NCBI GenBank assembly: GCA_937880065.1
Contig: CALFMA010000437.1
Span: 1 to 6,692 of the forward strand
Direction of reading: 5' to 3'
DNA from: an uncultured Ruminococcus sp.
Lineage (GTDB): Bacteria; Bacillota_A; Clostridia; Oscillospirales; Ruminococcaceae
Length of the DNA stretch: 6,692 nucleotides
The translations under genes were made by a program, and so were the position numbers. This document shows positions 1 through 5,430 of the stretch, piece after piece (the stretch's first letter is position 1; each line of letters begins with the position of its first letter). The notes under the pieces are model-generated. The model saw only the letters and a list, made by a program, of their open reading frames with translations, ran no database searches and was not told where the DNA came from.

Positions 1-95
1 TTGCAATACACAAAGTATTACTGCGGTTTGCCGCCTTGTAACTGACATTTGTCATGTACGAAATTTCGCTCGTGTTCCGTTTTTTAGAGAACCCC
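1..95. repeat. Structured dispersed-repeat region with four tandem small hairpins
   Basis: This noncoding stretch lies downstream of the AICAR transformylase gene. It holds four successive inverted repeats: AATAC/GTATT (5-9 with 15-19), GCGG/CCGC (23-26 with 31-34), TGACA/TGTCA (43-47 with 50-54) and the palindrome CGAAATTTCG (59-68). It ends with GTTTTTTAGAGAACCCC (79-95). Its left part resembles 6618-6654 at the other end of the window: both carry TTGCAATAC, a second arm GTATT, CTGCGG and CCTTG in the same order, with diverged bases between them. Such a pair with a preserved stem and a changed loop suggests a dispersed intergenic repeat family. The copy probably continues left of the window. 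It is not a standard terminator, because no T-run follows any stem on the minus strand. Confidence 0.55.
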
Positions 96-105
96 ATTAT
101 ATAAT
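96..105. repeat. 10-bp AT palindrome after the last gene
   Basis: ATTATATAAT is a perfect palindrome 7 bases beyond the stop codon of the AICAR transformylase gene. It is AT-only and has no following T-run on the minus strand, so I do not call it a terminator. It may be chance in AT-rich sequence. Confidence 0.25.
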
Positions 106-112
106 ATTTTTA

Positions 113-1294
113 TTAGTGGTGGAAAAGTCTGATTCCTGTGAATGCCATAGCAATGTTGTACTTATTGCAGGTTTCGATAACGTTATCATCACGGATAGAA
201 CCGCCGGGTTCTGCAATATACTCAACGCCTGACTTCTTAGCTCTCTCGATATTGTCGCCAAATGGGAAGAATGCGTCAGAACCAAGGCATACACCTGTAT
301 TCTTAGCAAGCCATGCCTTTTTCTCCTCAGCTGTGAATACAGCAGGCTTTACCTTGAAGATATTCTGCCATGTACCCTCTGCAAGTACGTCCTCGTACTC
401 GTCGCCCATATATACATCAATTGCATTGTCACGGTCTGCACGGCGGATATCATCAACAAACTGGAGTCCCATAACCTGTGGTGACTGTCTTAACCACCAG
501 TTATCAGCCTTCTGTCCTGCAAGACGTGTGCAGTGAATTCTTGACTGCTGACCTGCACCGATACCGATTGCCTGTCCGTCCTTTACGTAGCATACAGAGT
601 TGGACTGTGTGTATTTGAGAGTGATAAGAGAGATAAGGAGGTCATCTTTCTTATCCTCGGGGATTTCCTTGTTATCTGTTACGATATTTGCAAGGAGGTC
701 ACGGTTGATGTCAAGCTCGTTGCGTCCCTGCTCGAAAGATACGCCATATACCTGTTTTGTTTCGATTGGTGCAGGCTTGTAGTTCTCGTCAATTTTAAGA
801 ACGCAGTATGTTCCCTTTCTCTTTGACTTGAGAATTTCAAGAGCCTCGGGGTCATAATCGGGAGCAATTACACCGTCGGAAACTTCACGCTGAATCATCT
901 TAGCTGTGCATACGTCAACCTTATCTGAAAGAGCAATGAAATCACCGTAAGAGGACATTCTGTCAGCACCTCTTGCTCTTGCATATGCGCTTGCAAGGGG
1001 TGAAAGTTCGCCTAAATCGTCTACCCAGTAGATTTTCTTTAAATCGTCAGAAAGAGGTCTGCCGATAGCTGCACCTGCGGGTGAAACGTGCTTGAATGAA
1101 GTAGCTGCACATACACCTGTAGCTGCTTTAAGCTCCTTTACAAGCTGCCAGCCGTTGAGTGCGTCAAGAAGATTGATATAGCCTGGTCTGCCGCAGAGTA
1201 CCTCGATAGGAAGCTCGCTGCCGTCAGCCATATAAACTCTTGAAGGCTTCTGATTTGGGTTACAACCATACTTTAACTGCATTTCATTTGACAT
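113..1294 (-). CDS. Stand-alone AICAR transformylase (phosphoribosylaminoimidazolecarboxamide formyltransferase)
   Basis: This cytosolic enzyme (393 aa) transfers a formyl group from 10-formyl-tetrahydrofolate to AICAR, giving FAICAR, the penultimate step of de novo purine synthesis. It matches the C-terminal domain of bifunctional PurH: LKYGCNPNQKP near residues 7-17, SFKHVSPAGAA at 66-76 with the catalytic Lys-His pair K68/H69, KYTQSNSVCY at 227-236, GIGAGQQSRIH at 244-254, SDAFFPFGDNI at 339-349, and PGGSIRDD at 363-370. PurH is usually over 500 aa; the N-terminal IMP cyclohydrolase domain is absent here, and the protein opens directly with the transformylase motif, so this looks like the natural one-domain form and not a truncation. 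The C terminus reads TGIRLFHH where classical PurH has about TGxRHFRH. The start is fixed by AAGGAGG, then 8 nt, then ATG. The gene lies 31 nt after the lipoprotein gene, and the cyclohydrolase needed for the next step is encoded at 3600-4313. It is often annotated purH, but it lacks half of that protein. Confidence 0.93.
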   Translation of the reverse strand: MSNEMQLKYGCNPNQKPSRVYMADGSELPIEVLCGRPGYINLLDALNGWQLVKELKAATGVCAATSFKHVSPAGAAIGRPLSDDLKKIYWVDDLGELSPLASAYARARGADRMSSYGDFIALSDKVDVCTAKMIQREVSDGVIAPDYDPEALEILKSKRKGTYCVLKIDENYKPAPIETKQVYGVSFEQGRNELDINRDLLANIVTDNKEIPEDKKDDLLISLITLKYTQSNSVCYVKDGQAIGIGAGQQSRIHCTRLAGQKADNWWLRQSPQVMGLQFVDDIRRADRDNAIDVYMGDEYEDVLAEGTWQNIFKVKPAVFTAEEKKAWLAKNTGVCLGSDAFFPFGDNIERAKKSGVEYIAEPGGSIRDDNVIETCNKYNIAMAFTGIRLFHH

Positions 1295-1309
1295 AATAAT
1301 GTCCTCCTT
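1292..1309 (-). promoter_or_regulatory. Ribosome binding site and start of AICAR transformylase; member of an exact 18-nt direct repeat
   Basis: On the minus strand this reads AAGGAGGACATTATTATG: a near-perfect Shine-Dalgarno, an 8-nt spacer and the start codon. The same 18 nt occurs at 3030-3047, where it starts the Imm51-like gene. Neighbouring bases differ (TTC before it here, AAA there). Confidence 0.85.
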
Positions 1310-1325
1310 GAATTTAAAATTCTAT

Positions 1326-2525
1326 TTATGACAATTCCTCATAAACATATAATGTGAAACTGTCCTCAGAGTCTGAACTCTGATTATAATGTTTTGTTGG
1401 TCTGCCCTTTGCATCATACTCGTAATAATCAACATAAGCGTAATTTGAACCGCTTACCACTTCGCAAAGGCAGTTATTATTTCCGTCATAGAGATATTCT
1501 GTTACTGATGCGTTTTCAACATCACCAGAATAATAATTTTTCTCGTAAATACAATTGTTGTTGCTGTCATATGCAAGCTCTCTGTGGGTATCTGCTGCCT
1601 TATTGCATTTTCCTACAAACTCAATCACATTTCCTCTGTCGTCAAATCTCTGTCTGAATTCATTAAATGACCATGGATTTGTAACATCGCCCTTGCCGTA
1701 AACTGCGTTGCCGTTTGCGTCATATTCGTATGTATATGTATTCTTGAATTCACCGTCAAGAGCATTTATACCCTCGCTGACAAGAACATTGCCCTTTTGG
1801 TCATATGTAGTTGTGGTATGGAAACTTGTGCCTGCTTCCGCATTATAACTCTCTGAATATGTAACATTTCCATTTGCGTCATATGTAAATATTTCCTCAT
1901 GAGTAAGAACACCTGCATCATAATGGCTGATTAATGTAGGATTGCCCTTTGCGTCATACTCATAATCCGTATAATAAGGAGCCGACCAGATTGCATCATT
2001 AACGTCAATGTTGTAAACAGCGCTGAAAACTTCATCATCATGGCTGTTATGCAATGTCAGAACACAGCTTGTAAGCGTTTTTCCTGTGTAGTTATAGGCA
2101 ATAGCCTGATACTCGTAATCAAGATAATCGGGAATTCCAAAAAGGCTTAAATCTGTGTTGAGTTCGGGAAATGCATCATAGTTTTCGGGTAATGCAGGCA
2201 TTTGTGAATTTTCACTTGTGAGAGTCTTTGTATACACGGGAGGTTCAGATGAAAGCTCTGCCATTTTATTTGGGTCAGCTTTTTCTGTTGTCTGAACTGC
2301 TGCTGTTGTTTCAGCTGAATTGTTATTTCCGCCTGCTGCATTTTCAACAGCAGAATCAACTGCTGTCGTTATTTCAGCCTCGGCTGTTGTTGTTTCAGCT
2401 TCAACATTGGCAGTTGTTGTCTTTTCAGACGTTTCGGGTAACTGTGCGGATTCCTCAACTACCGGACCGCAAGCTGTCATAACCATTGTGCATACTGCGA
2501 GAATTGCAAAAATCTTCTTGTTCAT
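1326..2525 (-). CDS. Secreted lipoprotein with eight YD (RHS-type) repeats
   Basis: A predicted membrane-anchored extracellular lipoprotein of 399 aa and unknown function. Residues 1-18 form a lipoprotein signal peptide (MNKK, a hydrophobic stretch, then MTAC) with the lipid-bearing Cys at residue 19. Residues 35-82 are a low-complexity Thr/Ala/Glu linker, typical of cell-wall-spanning spacers. A region at about 125-180 has no recognised motif. Residues 188-377 carry eight YD-type units of the form YxYDANGNxx, with the Asp at 191, 216, 242, 269, 295, 320, 347 and 371, a period of 24-27 residues; the fifth has Phe for Tyr, and units six and seven are NNN variants. YD repeats are known from RHS and wall-associated proteins, where they build beta-sheet shells. 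Only 28 residues follow the last Asp, so no C-terminal toxin or processing protease core is present. The start has AGAGGA 7 nt before ATG. It follows the Imm51-like gene after 159 nt and precedes the AICAR transformylase by 31 nt. It could be a surface-binding protein or the remnant of a larger RHS protein. Confidence 0.85.
   Translation of the reverse strand: MNKKIFAILAVCTMVMTACGPVVEESAQLPETSEKTTTANVEAETTTAEAEITTAVDSAVENAAGGNNNSAETTAAVQTTEKADPNKMAELSSEPPVYTKTLTSENSQMPALPENYDAFPELNTDLSLFGIPDYLDYEYQAIAYNYTGKTLTSCVLTLHNSHDDEVFSAVYNIDVNDAIWSAPYYTDYEYDAKGNPTLISHYDAGVLTHEEIFTYDANGNVTYSESYNAEAGTSFHTTTTYDQKGNVLVSEGINALDGEFKNTYTYEYDANGNAVYGKGDVTNPWSFNEFRQRFDDRGNVIEFVGKCNKAADTHRELAYDSNNNCIYEKNYYSGDVENASVTEYLYDGNNNCLCEVVSGSNYAYVDYYEYDAKGRPTKHYNQSSDSEDSFTLYVYEELS
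1413..1964 (-). repeat. DNA region encoding eight YD repeats
   Basis: Within the lipoprotein gene, the plus strand shows recurring TTTGCRTCATAYTCRTA-like blocks (for example near 1410, 1717 and 1951), which encode YEYDAKG or YEYDANG. The unit length is about 72-81 bp. Several units keep near-identical codons while others have drifted, consistent with old tandem duplication. Confidence 0.7.
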
Positions 2526-2684
2526 AATAATTTCCTCTTTCTGTAATTAAATATTTCCGATGTATTTCACATCTCATAACATATACTCACTTCAAAATTT
2601 CAAAGTGTTACAGAAATCGAAAAAATTTTTTTATTTTTTTGCAGGAGATTTTTTGACAGAAAAAACTGTAATTCCAAATTTTGG
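2526..2684 (-). promoter_or_regulatory. AT-rich leader with a possible promoter for the lipoprotein gene
   Basis: This 159-nt gap contains no gene. On the minus strand, A-tracts (about 2617-2640) precede CACTTTGAAATTTTGAAGTG (2588-2607), an imperfect palindrome with 16 of 20 positions symmetric. A -35-like TTGAAA lies inside it, and weak -10-like hexamers (TATGTT, TATGAG) follow at non-ideal spacings. The A-tracts could act as an UP element and the palindrome as an operator, but neither hexamer pair is a good match. A short palindrome CCAAATTTTGG (2674-2684) sits just after the Imm51-like stop codon. I see no convincing terminator. Confidence 0.3.
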
Positions 2685-3032
2685 TTAATCCCATTCTATT
2701 TCATCACCATACGAACTAACAAATTCTATAAGCTCATCTTCATTTTCGATTAATCTTACAATAATATCAGCCATAGCCTCTGCTTCTTCTTTGTTTTCAA
2801 AGTAAGCAGCATACATACCTGCTTCGGGGTCAGCTTCGTAGGAATCCATAAGCTGAGGTGCTTTATTCTCAATATAGCAATTTAGAACAGCCTCCCAGTT
2901 ATAGCCGTTCATATAGGCATTTTCATTGATTTCCTGTAATTTTTCGCCGATTGCCATTACTTTGTCGTTTTCGATATAAAAAACAAGGGATATACTATCT
3001 TCAAATTCTTCTATTGATATATATTCAGGCAT
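2685..3032 (-). CDS. Imm51-like immunity protein
   Basis: A small acidic cytosolic protein (115 aa) with no signal peptide or membrane segment. It resembles the Imm51 family of polymorphic-toxin immunity proteins, as I recall that family: an N-terminal strand segment around SISLVFYIEN (13-22), a central GYNWEAVLNCYIENKAP (43-59) matching the family's GYDWE-hydrophobic-P pattern, a DPEAGMYAAY block (68-77) matching its DPExxMFxAY pattern, and an acidic helical tail. Such proteins neutralise toxin domains delivered by neighbouring cells, usually by direct binding. The expected partner, a toxin with a C-terminal effector domain, is not encoded here; the neighbouring YD-repeat lipoprotein has no such domain. 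The start is unambiguous: AAGGAGG, 8 nt, ATG. The gene is AT-rich (about 30% GC in 2701-2760) compared with the purine genes, which suits acquisition. The family call is from memory of the pattern, not a profile search. Confidence 0.7.
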   Translation of the reverse strand: MPEYISIEEFEDSISLVFYIENDKVMAIGEKLQEINENAYMNGYNWEAVLNCYIENKAPQLMDSYEADPEAGMYAAYFENKEEAEAMADIIVRLIENEDELIEFVSSYGDEIEWD

Positions 3033-3047
3033 AATAATGTCCTCCTT
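3030..3047 (-). promoter_or_regulatory. Ribosome binding site and start of the Imm51-like gene; second copy of the 18-nt direct repeat
   Basis: It reads AAGGAGGACATTATTATG on the minus strand, identical over 18 nt to 1292-1309. It gives a strong Shine-Dalgarno with 8-nt spacing. Confidence 0.85.
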
Positions 3048-3060
3048 TTTTATAATTCGT

Positions 3061-3077
3061 AGTGGGTAGCACCCACT
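3061..3077. repeat. Perfect 7-bp hairpin (AGTGGGT/ACCCACT) upstream of the Imm51-like gene
   Basis: AGTGGGT (3061-3067) and ACCCACT (3071-3077) pair perfectly around a 3-nt loop. The stem ends 13 nt before the Shine-Dalgarno sequence of the Imm51-like gene. On the minus strand it is followed by ACGAATTATAAAAAAGG, not a T-run, so it is not an intrinsic terminator. It could be a mobile palindromic repeat, an mRNA-stabilising stem or a translational control element. It lies in the 103-nt gap 3033-3135, which otherwise shows nothing I can name. Confidence 0.5.
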
Positions 3078-3135
3078 GGCAATTTATGCTGATTTTAACT
3101 ATGGGAATCTATGGCTGTTGCCTTAATACCCTGCT

Positions 3136-3579
3136 CTATTCCACGGTGGCTAATATACTTATTACCAACGCAATAATACCAAGAAATATGAATATTACTG
3201 TATATTTCAGCCATGTTTCAACACGTTTCGGCTTGTTCAGACCACTGTTTTTTATATTGCTTCCGTCAGGCTCTGTAAGTGCTATTGCAATAGGTCCGAA
3301 TATACTGAATGAAACGCCTACAAACAGACATAACATAGAACCTGATATACCAAATACAATATTACATATCAGTAGAATTAGACCGATTGCAAATGATGTG
3401 ATTTTCCATGATTTCAGTGATTTATTGTATTTTTCCATTTCACCTGAATCAGCCACAGCCATTCCATTTTCAATTCTGAGCTTTTTCCCACAGCTCTGAC
3501 AAAAACATTCCTCTGCTGATTCATCAATAGAAAACACATATTCGCAATATGGACAATTTGCTGTTATTTTATCCGACAT
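3136..3579 (-). CDS. Zinc-ribbon membrane protein of unknown function
   Basis: A 147-aa protein with an N-terminal zinc ribbon: C9-P-Y-C12 and C25-F-C27-Q-S-C30, in which C9, C12, C27 and C30 would hold one zinc. A charged linker (about 31-58) leads to three predicted membrane helices, at about 60-78, 81-101 and 124-145. The layout (ribbon, linker, helices) is common among small Firmicute membrane proteins of unknown role; I do not recognise a specific family. The ribbon would face the cytoplasm if the linker lysines follow the positive-inside rule. It starts 20 nt after the IMP cyclohydrolase gene, so is probably cotranscribed with it. The Shine-Dalgarno (AGGGG, 6 nt before ATG) is weaker than its neighbours'. 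Its sequence is AT-rich (roughly 32% GC in sampled lines, against 38-58% in the cyclohydrolase). Confidence 0.8.
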   Translation of the reverse strand: MSDKITANCPYCEYVFSIDESAEECFCQSCGKKLRIENGMAVADSGEMEKYNKSLKSWKITSFAIGLILLICNIVFGISGSMLCLFVGVSFSIFGPIAIALTEPDGSNIKNSGLNKPKRVETWLKYTVIFIFLGIIALVISILATVE

Positions 3580-3599
3580 AATAATCCCCTGATTTATCT

Positions 3600-4313
3600 T
3601 TACTTATTCTTATTGATAATTCTTGTTTCAACAGAACCGTCCTCAAGATTTACAAAGCGAACAAAGAGAGATACCTTGTTATCCTCGTTGAGATTGTTCC
3701 AGAGCATATCTGTAAATTCGTCGATATTTCCGCTGATACCTACAAGCTTAGGCTCGCCCTCAAAGCTTGGGAGAGGATTGCCGTCACCCATATATGTGTG
3801 AATGAAACGTCCCTCGCCGTTGATTGGTTCATTGTAGCTGAATGTGTATCTCTGGCATGAATCGGGGTTGCCGTTTGCACTTTTGAGAATTGACATAGCA
3901 TAGTTGAAGCCGTCCTCCTCAAAACGGAGAATACCTGAAATACGAGGTGTGTAGTTAGGAGCGTCGTCCTCAAATTCACGTGTACGGAGTGCCTGCTCAA
4001 ATGTGAACTGCTTGTCCATAAGCTCGTAAATTGTATCTGTCTGGTCGCCGTTTGTTACGATAAGCTTATTGCCGAGAACTCTTACAGGTGCGTATATAAT
4101 AAGGTGTGGGTCAGTAAGCTTTGAGGGGTCAAATGCCTGTGTGCGGATTCCCTCGCCGTCCTCTACGAATACACGGTTACGGCTGTTTTCGCTTCTGCCC
4201 ATAATGAAATAGCCTGTTACAGCATATTTTCCGCAATCGGATTTACCGATAACGATACCTCTGCCGGGGTATGCGTTTGAGCTTAATTCCTTTGCTAAAT
4301 CCAGTTTAATCAT
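3600..4313 (-). CDS. purO: IMP cyclohydrolase, PurO type
   Basis: A cytosolic enzyme (237 aa) that closes FAICAR to IMP, the last step of de novo purine synthesis. It resembles the PurO family first characterised in archaea, not the MGS-like cyclohydrolase domain of bacterial PurH. The supporting pattern is NAYPGRGIVIGKS at 13-25 (family GR.L.IG.S type), FIMGRSENSRNRVF at 36-49, NGDQTDT at 88-94, and EDDAPNYTPRISG at 115-127. Length and motif order agree with a full-length protein. The start has AAGGAG, 8 nt, ATG, within the ATTATT-ATG context shared by several neighbours. It sits 14 nt after the preceding gene. A PurO-type enzyme fits the absence of a cyclohydrolase domain in the AICAR transformylase at 113-1294: together they replace PurH. 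The family assignment is strong; the gene symbol is used by analogy to archaeal purO. Confidence 0.88.
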   Translation of the reverse strand: MIKLDLAKELSSNAYPGRGIVIGKSDCGKYAVTGYFIMGRSENSRNRVFVEDGEGIRTQAFDPSKLTDPHLIIYAPVRVLGNKLIVTNGDQTDTIYELMDKQFTFEQALRTREFEDDAPNYTPRISGILRFEEDGFNYAMSILKSANGNPDSCQRYTFSYNEPINGEGRFIHTYMGDGNPLPSFEGEPKLVGISGNIDEFTDMLWNNLNEDNKVSLFVRFVNLEDGSVETRIINKNK

Positions 4314-4327
4314 AATAATTTACTCCT

Positions 4328-4822
4328 TTATATTTTATTTATATAATTTAACTTGTCGTCGAGACTAAATTCACGCCATGGTGAATGACCTCCGAACACA
4401 CCAAGATACACGGCATTGCCATTGAATATGACAATTTCCATACTGTGTTCTATTTCCCAGTCAGTCCGACATTCAAGCTGATAGCAGATACTTTCTTCAT
4501 CTTCAGGCTTTTTTACTATAAGTACAGTCGGCTTAAAGCATTTCAGCATTTCAAGGGGGTCAGTTTCGGGAGTAACAGAAATTTTCATTTTACCGTAAAA
4601 ATCGCCGCCTGTTTCCTCCAGAAATTCCAGACAATAAGCCTTAGCAGCACTGCAAATAGTTTCAACAACCTCGCTGTCAAGGGAGTTAAATTCGTCCACG
4701 CACTGCATAACATAATCAAGACATATTTTGCGGTCTATCATTACCGCCATATCGGTTTTGAAAATCTCGGAATAAATCTTTCCCTCAAAACCGTATGAAT
4801 TATCAAAAATATCTGTAATCAT
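4328..4822 (-). CDS. Hypothetical cytosolic protein with a DWExEH motif
   Basis: A 164-aa soluble acidic protein with no signal peptide or membrane segment. I cannot name its family with confidence. The C-terminal part has DWEIEHSMEIVIFNGNAVYLG (121-141) followed by GGHSPW (144-149). This WxxEH-hydrophobic-strand-NG pattern recalls several uncharacterised DUF and immunity-like domains that read like ligand- or partner-binding beta sheets, such as DUF6985-type proteins; that is a weak resemblance. The N-terminal half is predicted mainly helical. No good Shine-Dalgarno precedes ATG (AAAGAA directly abuts it; the nearest AAAGG is 13 nt away). Upstream in frame there is a stop codon and no better start, so the ATG is chosen. 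It may rely on reinitiation after the upstream membrane-protein gene, 41 nt away. It is followed 14 nt later by the IMP cyclohydrolase gene. Confidence 0.75.
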   Translation of the reverse strand: MITDIFDNSYGFEGKIYSEIFKTDMAVMIDRKICLDYVMQCVDEFNSLDSEVVETICSAAKAYCLEFLEETGGDFYGKMKISVTPETDPLEMLKCFKPTVLIVKKPEDEESICYQLECRTDWEIEHSMEIVIFNGNAVYLGVFGGHSPWREFSLDDKLNYINKI

Positions 4823-4863
4823 TTCTTTATATAAGCCTTTCTCAAATTCAGTTTAACTGCTCC

Positions 4864-5427
4864 TTACTTGATAATAAACGTGTATATACAGTCACATAAG
4901 ACTATTAATGCAACGAACGCTGTGATTATATTCAGCGTTTTTTCCTTTGCCTTTGAAAACAGCCAGTCATAGAACGGCTGAACTATATAAAGGAAAAGTA
5001 ATCCGCCAAGTCCGAAACGTATTGACGGGCTGAGTGCAATTCTCGCCTGAAAGTTTATTTTGTAATCCGCATATGTCTGCCACGGCCATGCTCCCGTGAA
5101 AAATTCCAGCATATAACTTGCAAGAAGTTCCACCGTGGTAGCAATTGCCATACAGCCGAGAAATATAATAATCGGCTTTACATAAAATCTGAACCAATCA
5201 GGCTCTTTTTTCTTCATAAGCGGTCTGAATGCACCGAGGAAAAGAATTGCTCCTACTCCGTATACAGGGCAATATGGTCCGAAAAGAACTCCCCTGTCGG
5301 AATATCCCCAGCGATAGACTACAACTTCAAGAAAAACTTCATAAAACCAACCGAGAAAAGCATACATCATAAAGCTTAAAAAAAGCTTTTGTATACGCTG
5401 ATTCTCTGTAATAGCCGACAGCTTCAC
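4864..5427 (-). CDS. CmpB-like five-helix membrane protein (putative ABC-transporter type IV family)
   Basis: A 187-aa integral membrane protein of the Firmicute family annotated as putative ABC-transporter type IV or CmpB (PF06541). Its function is unproven. Likely membrane helices are at about 14-36, 53-70, 82-106, 132-153 and 166-186. Family-type motifs include FLGWFYE (24-30), RGxxFGPxxPVYG (45-57), the acidic residues E100 and E108 within or near the third helix, a WPW (114-116) and NFQARI followed by a hydrophobic span (125-150). It begins with GTG. The Shine-Dalgarno AAGGAG is 6 nt upstream and is formed by the last two sense codons of purN, whose stop lies in the spacer, so translation is probably coupled to purN. 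No ATP-binding partner is encoded in the window. The ABC-transporter label is a database name, not evidence of transport. Confidence 0.82.
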   Translation of the reverse strand: MKLSAITENQRIQKLFLSFMMYAFLGWFYEVFLEVVVYRWGYSDRGVLFGPYCPVYGVGAILFLGAFRPLMKKKEPDWFRFYVKPIIIFLGCMAIATTVELLASYMLEFFTGAWPWQTYADYKINFQARIALSPSIRFGLGGLLFLYIVQPFYDWLFSKAKEKTLNIITAFVALIVLCDCIYTFIIK

Positions 5428-5430
5428 GGC

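Noticed and set aside
138..536. Plus-strand open frame of 132 codons opposite the AICAR transformylase
   Set aside because: It is a shadow of a highly conserved enzyme on the other strand, with no ribosome binding site or recognisable product.
1413..1964. CRISPR-like array
   Set aside because: The periodic DNA similarity is protein-coding YD repeats in one frame; the repeats are not exact and there are no spacers.
1326..2525. YD-repeat lipoprotein as a polymorphic toxin
   Set aside because: The repeats run nearly to the C terminus, so there is no effector domain, no RHS core motif and no room for one.
2617..2640. A/T tract as a rho-independent terminator
   Set aside because: The T-run is on the plus strand, where no gene ends; no GC-rich stem precedes it. 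On the minus strand it is an A-tract, better read as part of a promoter region.
3062..3499. Plus-strand open frame of 145 codons opposite the zinc-ribbon gene
   Set aside because: It is antisense to a gene with a clear Cys pattern and membrane helices, begins with GTG inside a hairpin, and has no ribosome binding site.
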